This document shows positions 37,768 through 45,879 of a stretch of 64,000 bases of DNA, in pieces (position 1 is the stretch's first letter; the number at the start of each line of letters is the position of its first letter). The notes below the pieces were generated by a model, which saw only the letters and a list, made by a program, of their open reading frames with translations, ran no database searches and had not been told where the DNA came from. The position numbers were made by a program, and so were the translations under genes. The stretch covers positions 124,001-188,000 of the forward strand of contig NZ_VIRL01000010.1 in NCBI RefSeq assembly GCF_006874465.1, read 5' to 3'. Source of the stretch: Microbispora bryophytorum (GTDB lineage: Bacteria; Actinomycetota; Actinomycetes; Streptosporangiales; Streptosporangiaceae).

Positions 37768-38750
37768 CGCCGGCCTCCTCGCGCCGCGGCGAGCGCGGCC
37801 GGGCCGCGTGCGCCGCCGGTCGACTCCGCGTCGCGGATCGACCGGCCGGTGTAGGACATGAACACGTCGTCGAGGCTGGGCCTGGCCACGCTGACGGACC
37901 GGATCGGCAGCCCCGACCGCGAGAACAGCTCCGGGACGAACCGCTCCCCCTCGTCCACGTGGAAGACGACCACGCCCCCGGACGCGACGGCCTGGATGCC
38001 GAACCGATCGTCCAGGGCGGCGACGGCCGCCGCGCCGTCATCGGTCTCAATCTGGACGCGGTCCTTACCGACACCGGCCTTCAGCGCCGCGGGGGTGTCG
38101 AGCGCGATGATCTGGCCGCCGTCCATGATGGCGATGCGGTCGCAGTGCTCGGCCTCGTCCATGTAGTGGGTGGTCAGGAAGACCGTGATGTCCTCGGCGT
38201 CCTTGAGCTCCCGGATGTAGGACCAGATGGAGCTCCTGGTCTGCGGGTCCAGGCCCACCGTGGGCTCGTCGAGGAACAGCACCCGCGGCGAGTGCAGCAG
38301 GCCGCGGGCGATCTCCAGTCTTCGTCTCATGCCGCCCGAGAACGTCGCGACCCTGGCGTCGCGCCTGTCCCACAGCCCCACCATCTCCAGCACTCCGCGC
38401 AGCCGTGGACCGACGTCCGCGCGGGGCACGCCGTACAGCTCGGCGTGGAAACGCAGGTTGCGCTCGGCCGTCAGATAGCCGTCCAGCGTCGGGTCCTGGA
38501 ACACCAGCCCGATCGAGCGCCGCACGCTGTCGCGTTCGCGCACCACGTCGTGTCCGGCCACCCGCGCCTCGCCGGACGTGGGCGTGGTCAGCGTGCAGAG
38601 CATGCTGATCGTCGTGGACTTCCCGGCCCCGTTCGGGCCGAGGAAGCCGAAGATCTCCCCTTTGCGCACGGTCAGGTCGATGCCGCGCACGGCCTCGACG
38701 TCGCCGTAGTGCTTGGCCAGGCCGGTGGTGTGCACCGCCGGATGCGTCAT
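37764..38750 (-). CDS. DrrA-type ABC exporter ATP-binding protein
   Basis: 328 residues from ATG 38750, behind GGGAGGCAGG. It has Walker A GPNGAGKSTTISMLC, signature FSGGMRRRLEIARGL, Walker B RVLFLDEPTVGLDPQTR and H-loop LTTHYMDEAEH. The C-terminal 100 residues include ASGGVVVFHVDEGERFVPEL followed by a PSLDDVFMSYTGR tail, as in DrrA-like drug ATPases. It is transcribed away from a TetR gene, with the likely operator in between, so the pump is probably induced by a ligand of that repressor. Confidence 0.93.
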   Translation of the reverse strand: MTHPAVHTTGLAKHYGDVEAVRGIDLTVRKGEIFGFLGPNGAGKSTTISMLCTLTTPTSGEARVAGHDVVRERDSVRRSIGLVFQDPTLDGYLTAERNLRFHAELYGVPRADVGPRLRGVLEMVGLWDRRDARVATFSGGMRRRLEIARGLLHSPRVLFLDEPTVGLDPQTRSSIWSYIRELKDAEDITVFLTTHYMDEAEHCDRIAIMDGGQIIALDTPAALKAGVGKDRVQIETDDGAAAVAALDDRFGIQAVASGGVVVFHVDEGERFVPELFSRSGLPIRSVSVARPSLDDVFMSYTGRSIRDAESTGGARGPAALAAARGGRR

Positions 38751-38765
38751 CCTGCCTCCCCATTT

Positions 38766-38799
38766 GTTACACTTGGTGCAACAGTACACCAGGTGTAAC
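38766..38799. promoter_or_regulatory. TetR-type operator between exporter and regulator genes
   Basis: GTTACACTTGGTG (38766-38778) and CACCAGGTGTAAC (38787-38799) are 13-bp arms with one mismatch around an 8-base spacer. It is the only AT-rich patch in the 74-base divergent gap, so it must overlap both promoters. The adjacent TetR protein is the expected binder. Confidence 0.75.
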
Positions 38800-38824
38800 C
38801 AACGGAGGCCGATACGCTGTGCCC

Positions 38825-39460
38825 ATGAGTGCGGGCGGGCTGCGGGAGCTGAAGAAGAACCGGACCCGGCAGCTCATCGCCGACACCGCGAACGCGCTCT
38901 TCCGGGCCCGGGGGTTCGACGAGGTCACCGTGGACGAGATCGCGGCGGCCGCGCAGGTGTCGAAGAAGACGGTGTTCAACCACTTCCCGACCAAGGAGGA
39001 CCTGGTCTTCTACCGGGCCGAGGACCGGGAGGCCATGTCGCTGGCGGCGGTCACCGACCGCCCGGCCGGGTTCTCCATCCTCGACTCCTTCCGCGCGCTG
39101 TGCCTGGCGCAGACCAGGTTCATCCCGGGCATGCGGCGCGACCTCGTCCATCCGCGCAGCTTCTTCGACCTCGTGAGCGGCAACCCGTCACTTGAGCGGA
39201 AGATGCACGAGGTCAACGAGCGGATCATCCGGGTGCTCGCCGACGCGCTGGCGGCCGAGGCGGGCGCGGAGCCCGGCGACCCGCTGCCCCGCATCGTCGC
39301 CTCGACGCTGGTCGGCGCGCAGCGGGCGCTCTACCGGCGGCTGCGGCAGCGGGTGCGGGAGGGCGGGTCCGACGAGGAGATCGGGCGCGCCCACCGCGCG
39401 GACGTCGAACGGGTCTTCGGCCTGCTCGGCAACGGCCTCGGCGGCTACCCGCCGGTCTGA
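38825..39460 (+). CDS. TetR-family repressor of the DrrAB-type exporter
   Basis: 211 residues from ATG 38825; GTG 38819 is an alternative. The HTH is clear: KKNRTRQLIADTANALFRAR, then TVDEIAAAAQVSKKTVFNHF followed by PTKEDLVFYR. The ligand domain is all-helical, with PGMRRDLVHPRSFFDLVSGN and a C-terminal MftR-like helix pair. It is divergent from the exporter genes, with a 13-bp-arm palindrome in between, so repression of the pump and itself is the simplest reading. Confidence 0.9.
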   Translation: MSAGGLRELKKNRTRQLIADTANALFRARGFDEVTVDEIAAAAQVSKKTVFNHFPTKEDLVFYRAEDREAMSLAAVTDRPAGFSILDSFRALCLAQTRFIPGMRRDLVHPRSFFDLVSGNPSLERKMHEVNERIIRVLADALAAEAGAEPGDPLPRIVASTLVGAQRALYRRLRQRVREGGSDEEIGRAHRADVERVFGLLGNGLGGYPPV

Positions 39461-39476
39461 TTCGTCCGGGCAGGCC

Positions 39477-40799
39477 TCATTCGGCCACCGCGACCCTGGC
39501 CTCCTGGTCCTCGGCGGTCACAGCGTGCTCGCGCCGCCAGGGGCCGTGGAACAGGAAGACGGCGGGGGCGAACAGCGCCAGGCACACCAGGGAGACCACC
39601 AGCCAGGTCTGCCAGCTCGTGGCCTCGACCACGTGCGGGATGACCAGCAGGCCGACCACGGCGATCGCCTTGGTGAGGAAGCCGAACAGGCCCCATGCCG
39701 TGCCCTGCAGCCGGGGGTCGACGTCCTCGGCGTCCTCGGAGTAGTTGGCCATCCAGGGGGCGTACGCCACGCCGAGCGAGCCGCCGAGCAGCGCGCCGAC
39801 GATCATGAGCATGCCGCTGGAGACGCCTTCGCCGCCGAGGATGTACGCCAGGTAGGCGGTGACCACCACGGCCGCGACGGTGCCGACGAGCGTGATCGGC
39901 TTGCGCAGCTGGGTGCGGTCGGAGACGCGGCCGGCGACGATCAGCGTGATCAGGTTGAGGCTCCAGAAGCACGCCATGATCGTGGACGCCTCTGCGGTCG
40001 TGATGCCCAGGGCGCCGACCAGCATGGTCTGCCCGAAGAGCGTGAGCGTGATGTAGAGCACCAGCCACAGCGAGATGCCGACCACGTGGGCCCAGATGTT
40101 GGGCCGTACGAACAGCGAGGAGACCCTGGCCGGCCTGGTCAGGTCGACGACGTCGGCGGCCTTGCGCTCGGTGTGCTGGATCTGCGCGCGCAGCTCGGGC
40201 GACAGGTCGGCGATGTTGAAGGCGATGACGATCGAGATGACCAGCGAGAAGCAGCCCATGATGACGAACTGCGACCGCCAGGAGTCGTCGAAGATCGGCA
40301 ACGTCCAGCCCGCGACGGCGGCGGCGAGGAAGTTGGCTCCCACCGGGCCCCAGGTCCAGAAGCCGAACGCCTGAGCCCGGCCGAGGCGCGGTGAGAAGTC
40401 GCGGACCAGCGGCGCCGTGCTCGCCATCGCCACCCCGTCGACGAAGGCCAGCGCGATCCTGGCGATCAGCAGGTCCCGTGGACTGTGCACGAGCGTCATG
40501 CCGAAGCAGCACACGGCGGTCAGCAGCATCAGCGGGACCAGCAGGCGCACCCTGCCGATCCGATCGGTTAGCCTGCCGCCGAGCGCCGACGCGAGCGCCC
40601 CCGCGACCGCCGCCGCCCCGGACACCGCGCCGTACGTCGCGAGGGACATGTCGAGGTCCTTGAGGAGCAGCGGGACCACGGGGGCGATCTGCGCCTCGTA
40701 GGAACCGATGAGGACGGCCAGCACGGCCATCGTGAGGATCTTCATGCGGCGGGCACCCGTTGGGTACTCGTCGAGCTCGCGTACGTAGGACAGGCCCAT
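39477..40799 (-). CDS. MFS transporter of the CTAG regulon (metabolite:H+ symporter type)
   Basis: 440 residues from ATG 40799 (GTG 40805 possible), twelve membrane segments. The loop 2-3 motif reads GGRLTDRIGRVRLLVPLMLL; later segments include GFWTWGPVGANFLAAAVAGW and GVAYAPWMANYSEDAEDVDP. It resembles sugar- or aromatic-acid-type importers more than drug pumps. Its promoter region holds two sites with the 13-bp CTAG spacing, shared with the divergent VOC gene. It probably imports the substrate of the acyl-CoA/aldol pathway encoded between 41 and 53 kb. Confidence 0.88.
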   Translation of the reverse strand: MGLSYVRELDEYPTGARRMKILTMAVLAVLIGSYEAQIAPVVPLLLKDLDMSLATYGAVSGAAAVAGALASALGGRLTDRIGRVRLLVPLMLLTAVCCFGMTLVHSPRDLLIARIALAFVDGVAMASTAPLVRDFSPRLGRAQAFGFWTWGPVGANFLAAAVAGWTLPIFDDSWRSQFVIMGCFSLVISIVIAFNIADLSPELRAQIQHTERKAADVVDLTRPARVSSLFVRPNIWAHVVGISLWLVLYITLTLFGQTMLVGALGITTAEASTIMACFWSLNLITLIVAGRVSDRTQLRKPITLVGTVAAVVVTAYLAYILGGEGVSSGMLMIVGALLGGSLGVAYAPWMANYSEDAEDVDPRLQGTAWGLFGFLTKAIAVVGLLVIPHVVEATSWQTWLVVSLVCLALFAPAVFLFHGPWRREHAVTAEDQEARVAVAE

Positions 40800-40837
40800 T
40801 GACACGCCTTTCTCGTCAGCCCCCGTCCCTGAGATGA

Positions 40838-40859
40838 GTTCTAGAAGCAAGCTCTAGAA
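40838..40859. promoter_or_regulatory. CTAG-N9-CTAG operator, site A
   Basis: CTAGAA cores at 40841 and 40854, 13 bases apart (GTTCTAGAAGCAAGCTCTAG). It lies just upstream of the MFS start on the minus strand. CTAG is rare in this GC-rich DNA, and the same spacing returns at five other promoters. Confidence 0.65.
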
Positions 40860-40936
40860 TTCATTTCCACGAATGCTCCGCCTCCTCACGGCTGGAGTCA
40901 AGGGTTGTGAGCACGTGTTTCCTGGGGATCGACTGA

Positions 40937-40953
40937 CTAGAATGAGATTCTAG
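40937..40953. promoter_or_regulatory. CTAG-N9-CTAG operator, site B
   Basis: CTAGAAT-GAG-ATTCTAG, a perfect inverted repeat with 7-bp arms. It sits 23 bases before the VOC start codon and is the cleanest copy of the motif in the window. Confidence 0.7.
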
Positions 40954-40975
40954 GATTTCGATCGAAGGAGGACGG

Positions 40976-41488
40976 GTGGACATCGCCGAGGAACTGGCCG
41001 GACTGGACGCGGCCTTCGACCACACCGCCGTCGCCGCGCCGCGCATCAGGGACCTGCTGCCGCTCTATCGAGGCCTGCTGGGAGGCGCCTACCTCGGCGG
41101 GGGCGACAACGTGGTGAACGGCTACCGGACGCTCCAGCTCAGGTACGCCAACGGCAGCAAGATCGAGCTGATGGAGCCGCTGGCCGGATCCTCGTTCTTC
41201 GACAGCTTCTTCGACCTCACCCGCGGCAGAGGCGGGGTCCACCACCTCAACTTCCACGTCACCGACATCGAGGCGGCCGTGGATGCGCTGCGCGGGCGCG
41301 GCTACCGGCTGTTCGGCCTCAACCTCGCCGAACCCCGCTGGCGCGAGGTCTTCCTCCACCCGAAGGAGGCGCACGGCGTTCTGGTCCAGCTCGCCCAGCC
41401 GGGGCCGCGCGCCACCGAGCCGGTGCCGTCCCTCGACGACCTGCTGGCCGGTCGCGGCCGGCGCGGCAACGGCGTCCCGAGCCCCTGA
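40976..41488 (+). CDS. VOC (glyoxalase/bleomycin-resistance fold) protein
   Basis: 170 residues from GTG 40976, with AAGGAGGA just upstream. The paired beta-alpha-beta-beta-beta modules are visible: AFDHTAVAAPRIRDLLPLYR with a metal His, YRTLQLRYANGSKIELMEPL with Glu, and GVHHLNFHVTDIEAAVDALR, later VFLHPKEAHGVLVQL. The layout fits methylmalonyl-CoA-epimerase-like members of the superfamily. It may epimerise or isomerise an acyl-CoA or ring-cleavage intermediate of the adjacent pathway. Its promoter carries operator B. Confidence 0.82.
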   Translation: MDIAEELAGLDAAFDHTAVAAPRIRDLLPLYRGLLGGAYLGGGDNVVNGYRTLQLRYANGSKIELMEPLAGSSFFDSFFDLTRGRGGVHHLNFHVTDIEAAVDALRGRGYRLFGLNLAEPRWREVFLHPKEAHGVLVQLAQPGPRATEPVPSLDDLLAGRGRRGNGVPSP

Positions 41489-41508
41489 CGACAAGACCCT
41501 CGCCAACT

Positions 41509-41538
41509 CTAGACCGGAGTTCTAGAATCCGACTCTAA
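41509..41538. promoter_or_regulatory. CTAG operator with three cores, site C
   Basis: CTAG at 41509, CTAG at 41522 and CTAA at 41535, each 13 bases from the last. It lies in the 76-base gap before the DUF35 gene. Three evenly spaced cores suggest cooperative binding of more than one repressor dimer. Confidence 0.65.
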
Positions 41539-41564
41539 GACTTCCTCCGCCTCCGAGGAGAACG

Positions 41565-42008
41565 ATGACCGCATCGCACAAACCCGTCCCGAAGCCGACG
41601 CCGGAGACCCAGCCGTTCTGGGACGGCACGGCGGAGGGGCGGCTGCGGATCCAGCGCTGCGACGCCTGCTCGCGGCACTTCTTCTATCCACGGCCCGCCT
41701 GCCCGCACTGCGGCTCCGACGACGTCACATGGGTGACGGCCGGCGGCAGGGCCACCCTCTACTCGTATGTGATCAGCCATCGCCCGGCTCCCGGCTTCGA
41801 GCAGGACGGGCCGTACGCGATCGCGGTCGTGGAGCTGGAGGAGGGCGTGCGGATGATGACGAACATCGTCGGCGTCGAGATCACGCCGGAGAACCTGCCC
41901 CTCGACATGGAGCTGCGCGTGGTGTTCGAACAGCGCGGCGACGTGCACGTCCCCCTCTTCACCCCCGCTTCCGCCGTCGACGACGCCCCCACCGGAGCCG
42001 CCGCGTGA
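41565..42008 (+). CDS. DUF35 OB-fold/zinc-ribbon acyl-CoA-binding protein
   Basis: 147 residues. The rubredoxin-like zinc ribbon is RIQRCDACSRHFFYPRPACP followed by HCG (four Cys), then an OB-fold (TLYSYVISHRPAPGFEQDGP and IAVVELEEGVRMMTNIVGVE). DUF35 proteins pair with thiolase-fold enzymes: ChsH2-type with the aldolase Ltp2 in steroid side-chain breakdown, and related pairs in other acyl-CoA pathways. Its stop overlaps the start of the thiolase-fold gene (GTGA), which supports a two-protein complex. Confidence 0.9.
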   Translation: MTASHKPVPKPTPETQPFWDGTAEGRLRIQRCDACSRHFFYPRPACPHCGSDDVTWVTAGGRATLYSYVISHRPAPGFEQDGPYAIAVVELEEGVRMMTNIVGVEITPENLPLDMELRVVFEQRGDVHVPLFTPASAVDDAPTGAAA

Positions 42009-43132
42009 ACATCGTCATCGCGGGCGCGGCCGAGACCGACGAGCTCGGCAAGCTGCCCCACATGTCCACCGCGCAGCTCCACCTCCAGGCCGCGCGCAAC
42101 GCTCTCGCCGACGCCGGAATGACCAAGGACGACATCGACGGGGTCGCCACCGTCGGCGTGCCCGGCCCGATCCAGATCGCCCACGCGCTCGGGATCGCTC
42201 CGGCCTGGCTCGACGGCACGGGGGTGGGCGGCTCGTCCTTCCTCTTCCACGTACGGCACGCCGCCGCGGCCATCCGGGCCGGGCTGTGCACGACCGTGCT
42301 CATCACGCACGGCGAGTCCGGGCGGTCGCGGGTCGGCGCGCCCCGGCCCGCCCTCGGCCCCGACTCGCTGATCGGCCAGTTCGAGATGCCGTACGGCGTG
42401 CTCGGCCCGCCCACCATGTTCACGCTGACGGCGCTGCGCTACATGAAGGAGACCGGGCTCACGCACGAGCAGCTCGCGGAGGTCGCGGTCGCGCAGCGCC
42501 GGTGGGCGCACCGCAACCCCCGGGCCATGTTCCAGGACCTGATCACCGTCGAGGACGTGCTCGCCTCCCGGATGGTCGCCTACCCCTTCCACCTGCTGGA
42601 GTGCTGCCTCGTCACCGACGGCGGCGGGGCGCTGATCGTGACGACCGAAGAGCGCGCCCGCAGGTCGCCGGTCCATCTGCTCGGCTCCGGCGAGTCCGCC
42701 GAGTCGCCGATCATCTCCCAGATGGAGGACTTCACCACCTCCGCCGCCTTCCGCCGCTCCGGCGAGGCCGCCTTCGCCGAGGCGGGCATCTCCCACGACG
42801 ACGTGGACCATCTCATGATCTACGACGCCTTCGCGCACGTGCCCATCTACGGGCTGGAGGACCTCGGCTTCGTCAAGCGCGGCGAGGCCGGGCCGTTCAT
42901 CGCCGAGGGCCACACCTCCCCCGGCGGCCGGCTGCCGCTCAACACCAACGGCGGCGGCCTCTCCTACACCCACACCGGCATGTACGGGATGTTCGCCATC
43001 CAGGAGTCCGTACGGCAGTTGCGCGGCGAGGCGGCCGCCCAGGTGCCCGGCGTCGAGGTCGGCGTGGTCCTCGGCAACGGCGGCATGTTCGCCTCCGCCG
43101 CCACGCTCGTCCTGTCCAACCGCCGCCCCTGA
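42005..43132 (+). CDS. Thiolase-fold protein, Ltp2-like aldolase type
   Basis: 375 residues from GTG 42005. The thiolase fold is clear (AAETDELGKLPHMSTAQLHL, then ALADAGMTKDDIDGVATVGV, and later NTNGGGLSYTHTGMYGMFAI). The nucleophilic Cys of true thiolases is missing: the equivalent loop reads TGVGGSSFLFHVRHAAAAIR. The other active-site segment reads MIYDAFAHVPIYGLEDLGFV, with Tyr where thiolases have the His of HDAF. This resembles Ltp2-type retro-aldolases that work with a DUF35 partner, here encoded immediately upstream. A retro-aldol step on a beta-hydroxyacyl-CoA is therefore more likely than thiolysis. Confidence 0.85.
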   Translation: MNIVIAGAAETDELGKLPHMSTAQLHLQAARNALADAGMTKDDIDGVATVGVPGPIQIAHALGIAPAWLDGTGVGGSSFLFHVRHAAAAIRAGLCTTVLITHGESGRSRVGAPRPALGPDSLIGQFEMPYGVLGPPTMFTLTALRYMKETGLTHEQLAEVAVAQRRWAHRNPRAMFQDLITVEDVLASRMVAYPFHLLECCLVTDGGGALIVTTEERARRSPVHLLGSGESAESPIISQMEDFTTSAAFRRSGEAAFAEAGISHDDVDHLMIYDAFAHVPIYGLEDLGFVKRGEAGPFIAEGHTSPGGRLPLNTNGGGLSYTHTGMYGMFAIQESVRQLRGEAAAQVPGVEVGVVLGNGGMFASAATLVLSNRRP

Positions 43133-43160
43133 CCCGCCCCGGCCGCCCTCTGGCCCTCGC

Positions 43161-43185
43161 ACCCTCCGGCCGGCCGCCGGAGGGT
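43161..43185 (+). terminator. 10-bp-stem hairpin behind the thiolase-fold gene
   Basis: ACCCTCCGGC, loop CGGCC, GCCGGAGGGT: a perfect stem 29 bases after the stop codon. GGCGGCGGC-type repeats follow it to about 43212 and no gene is visible until the CBM2 gene on the other strand. Confidence 0.65.
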
Positions 43186-43303
43186 CGACGGCGGCGGCGA
43201 CGGCGGCGGCGGGAAGGTCTCCCCTCGTCCACACCGGCACAGCGTCGCACCGGCTCCGTGAAGGAGACCGGCCGTCCGCCGCAGGCATCGGACCGCGCTG
43301 CGA

Positions 43304-43732
43304 TCAGTAAGGCCCGTAGGTCACCGCGCAGGGGACGCCGTTGAGCGTGAAACCGGTGGGGTGTTCGTCGGCCCCGTTGGCGTTGAAGCCGATCCAGAAA
43401 CTCGTGCCGGGATCGATGCTCGGCTGCCAGATCGGATTGGCGGCCTGGACGCTGGGCGGGGTTTCGGAGAAGGTCGCGTTCCACCCTTGCATGAGCGTCT
43501 GCCCTCCGGGGAAGACGAACTGCAGGATCCAGGGGCCGAACACCAGGGTCCCGGTGTTGGTGATCGTCAACCTGGTCGTGAACCCGGTGGTCCACCCCAC
43601 GCTGGCATAGGTCACCGCGCAGTCGTAACCGGCTGGCACGTCCACGGGCGCCGCCTGGGCGGGCCCCGTGAACGACGCGGCCAGGAGAATCGCGGCAATG
43701 CCGATCCCCAACGAAGCCCGCAGAAAACGCAT
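43304..43732 (-). CDS. Secreted stand-alone CBM2 (cellulose-binding) protein
   Basis: 142 residues. MRFLRASLGIGIAAILLAAS is a Sec signal peptide with likely cleavage after PAQA. The remainder is a single family 2 carbohydrate-binding module: GYDCAVTYASVGWTTGFTTR, then GPWILQFVFPGGQTLMQGWN, then PGTSFWIGFNANGADEHPTG, and a closing Cys in VPCAVTYGPY. The two Cys form the usual terminal disulfide, and Trp residues lie at the cellulose-contact positions. No catalytic domain is attached, so it is a free binding protein. It stands apart from the CTAG regulon genes around it. Confidence 0.88.
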   Translation of the reverse strand: MRFLRASLGIGIAAILLAASFTGPAQAAPVDVPAGYDCAVTYASVGWTTGFTTRLTITNTGTLVFGPWILQFVFPGGQTLMQGWNATFSETPPSVQAANPIWQPSIDPGTSFWIGFNANGADEHPTGFTLNGVPCAVTYGPY

Positions 43733-43935
43733 CGATCCCCCTCAGGGCGCCGTTCCGTGAAACCGATTTCGATGTGATCGTGATCCACTCGAAATGCGCT
43801 GTCAAACAATTCCCCGGGCATATCTCGCGGCTTCCCGGCCCTGTCGCGCGTACGTTCGCCGCTTCGGCGAGCCGAGCTGGGAGTTTCACCGCCGGCCACA
43901 TGGCGGTCACGTGACGGAGGCCGGCGGGAACGCCC

Positions 43936-44778
43936 CTACTCGACGTCGCGAATCATGCTTTTCAGGCGCGCTGGAATGGTGGTCTCGCGACCGGTGCGGT
44001 AGCGGCCCGGGGTCGTTCCGATGATGTCGGTGAACGCCGTGATGAAGCTGCTCGGGTTGGCCCATCCACAGGCGTAGGCGGTCCGGGTGGTGTCGTGGCC
44101 GTCGGCGAGGAGCACGAGCGCGTGGTGGACGCGTAGCTGGGTGCGCCACTCGTAGAAGGTCATGCCGAGTTCGTCGCGGAACAATCGGCTGAGCGTGCGG
44201 GTGCTGGCTCCGATCGTCTTCCCGAGCTCGGCCAGCGAGGCGTTGTCCGCCGGATTCTCGTACAGCAACCGGGCGACGGCCCGCAGCCGGTCGTCCCGTG
44301 GCTCCGGCAGGTGCAGTGGCTGTTCGTGTGCCTCGCGTAGCTCGTCGACGAGGACGCGAAGGAGACGAAGGCGCGCGGAGCGGCTGTAGACGAGCGCGTC
44401 GTCGTAGTTGCGGGGGCCGGTCAGGGCGAGCAGGACCTCGCGGGCGAGGTTGGAGGCCAGGAACACGACGGGATGCTCGGGTACGAGCCGGGCGAGGGAC
44501 GGCGGGAGAAAGACGATCCGCATGTCGGTGTCGCCGTGGGCGCGGTGGTAGTGCGTGAACCCGGCCGGGGTCCAGGCGACCCGGTTGGCGGGAACGATCG
44601 ACGTGCCGCGCTCGGTGCAGACTGCCAGGACGCCGCTGGCCGCGTACACCAGATGTCCCCGTGCGTGCGACTGCACTGCACTTGTCTCACCGGACGGCCA
44701 CAGGTGGCGCCCGCCGGACGGCCAGATATGCGACGTCACACCGGCCGTCAGGCGAGGTTGGCGGCGAACAGGCATCAT
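43936..44778 (-). CDS. AraC-family regulator with cupin-type sensor domain
   Basis: 280 residues. The N-terminal half is a cupin-like sensor (HARGHLVYAASGVLAVCTER, then RVAWTPAGFTHYHRAHGDTD). The C-terminal half has the double AraC HTH: NASLAELGKTIGASTRTLSR with LFRDELGMTFYEWRTQLRVH, then TAYACGWANPSSFITAFTDI and GTTPGRYR. The divergent alpha/beta-hydrolase gene is the most likely target, with 147 bases between starts. ATG 44778 directly followed by ATG 44775 gives the start. Confidence 0.9.
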   Translation of the reverse strand: MMPVRRQPRLTAGVTSHIWPSGGRHLWPSGETSAVQSHARGHLVYAASGVLAVCTERGTSIVPANRVAWTPAGFTHYHRAHGDTDMRIVFLPPSLARLVPEHPVVFLASNLAREVLLALTGPRNYDDALVYSRSARLRLLRVLVDELREAHEQPLHLPEPRDDRLRAVARLLYENPADNASLAELGKTIGASTRTLSRLFRDELGMTFYEWRTQLRVHHALVLLADGHDTTRTAYACGWANPSSFITAFTDIIGTTPGRYRTGRETTIPARLKSMIRDVE

Positions 44779-44925
44779 TTGGCATCCTATCGGTGGCCCG
44801 CCACGGCTTGATCTCATGACACTTCCTCCATGCGGAGTGGTTCCCGGTCGCGCGAAGCGCCCGGCCGGACCACACGGCGTCGCGGCGCACCTCGACGCCG
44901 CGACGTGAGAGAGAAGGAGAAACGT

Positions 44926-45657
44926 ATGGCGACGTTCGTTCTCGTGCCCGGCGGCTGGCACGGCGCCTGGTCGTTCGAGGCGGTGGTCCCGCTGCTGGAG
45001 CGCGCCGGTCATGCGGTGCACGCCCTGACCCTGACCGGTCTGCGGCCGGACGACGACAACGCGACGGTCGCGACCGCCAACCTCGACACGCACGCCGGCG
45101 ACGTGGTGCGGCTCCTCGACCGCGCCCGCATCACGAGCGCGACGCTCGTCGGCCACAGCTACGGGGGGATGGTGATCGCCGCCGCCGCCGATCGCGCCGG
45201 CGGCCGGGTCTCACGACTGGTGCATCTCGACGCCTACGTGCCGCGCGACGGAGAGTCCTGCTGGTCGTCGACGACCGAGCGCTACCGGGAGGCGTTCGCC
45301 GCCGGCGCTGCGAGCACCGGCTACGCCGTCCGGCCGCCGGACGGCGGCGATCCCCGCCGCCGTCCCCATCCCCTCGCCTCGTTCCTGCAGACGATCCGGC
45401 TCACAGGCGCGCTCGCCCAGGTCCCGCGCCGGGAGTTCGTCTACTGCTCGGGATGGGAGGACCGGACGCCGTTCGCCGAACTCCGCACCCGGCTCCACGC
45501 CGATCCCGAATGGCAGGTCCACGACCTCCCCACGGGACACGACGCGATGCACGAGGCCCCAGAGGCGGTCGCCGCGCTACTGCTCGGCGACGCGGGCCAC
45601 GACCGCCGCGACGGCGCCGAGATCGGCGGGCTCGGTGCCACGAGCGCCCCGCGGTAG
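44926..45657 (+). CDS. Alpha/beta-hydrolase (esterase/AB-hydrolase_6 type)
   Basis: 243 residues from ATG 44926, behind AGAAGGAGA. Oxyanion-hole segment FVLVPGGWHGAWSFEAVVPL, nucleophile elbow VGHSYGGMV (Ser), and a C-terminal HDLPTGHDAMHEAPEAVAAL with the catalytic His are typical of salicylate-esterase-like hydrolases. The acidic member lies in HLDAYVPRDGESCW or nearby. The last 20 or so residues (GHDRRDGAEIGGLGATSAP) are not family sequence: they are the antisense translation of a duplicated piece of the acyl-CoA synthetase gene found at 47.4 kb. Confidence 0.88.
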   Translation: MATFVLVPGGWHGAWSFEAVVPLLERAGHAVHALTLTGLRPDDDNATVATANLDTHAGDVVRLLDRARITSATLVGHSYGGMVIAAAADRAGGRVSRLVHLDAYVPRDGESCWSSTTERYREAFAAGAASTGYAVRPPDGGDPRRRPHPLASFLQTIRLTGALAQVPRREFVYCSGWEDRTPFAELRTRLHADPEWQVHDLPTGHDAMHEAPEAVAALLLGDAGHDRRDGAEIGGLGATSAPR

Positions 45658-45720
45658 CGCGGTGCCGCGCAGCTCGTCCAGCACCCACCGCACTTCGGCC
45701 GCGTCCACCGGCAGGGCGAT
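45590..45720 (-). pseudogene. Fragment duplicated from the acyl-CoA synthetase gene
   Basis: About 131 bases match 47441-47571 at roughly 85 percent by eye. Read on the minus strand it still encodes ALPVDAAEVRWVLDELRGTA followed by LPRGARGTEPADL, nearly the same as in the intact gene. There is no start, stop or rest of the gene around it. It overlaps the 3' end of the alpha/beta-hydrolase gene, which uses the opposite strand for its final codons and stop. Confidence 0.75.
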
Positions 45721-45879
45721 CGCCCGGCGCCCGTGACGCCGGTCCGGGCGGCTGATCCCGCGGAATCGACCGCCACAACTGGCACGGCCTGTTCGGTCTC
45801 GACATCCACGGCCCTGTCCGAGGATGCCCGCTTCATGGATTCCGGGGACATCTCGCCGCGATGCCCCGATCATTGGGCG

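Noticed and set aside
43132-43303. GGCGGCGGC-rich stretch as a possible RNA element or CRISPR-like array
   Set aside because: Apart from one clean terminator hairpin it is a simple triplet run with no spacers of constant length. No CRISPR-type repeat-spacer pattern exists anywhere in the window.
44737-44765. Another CGTCACA followed by N16, near the AraC gene
   Set aside because: CGTCACA occurs, but the bases 16 further on read GTTG, not NGTC, and the site is inside the AraC coding region. It does not fit the four-site pattern.
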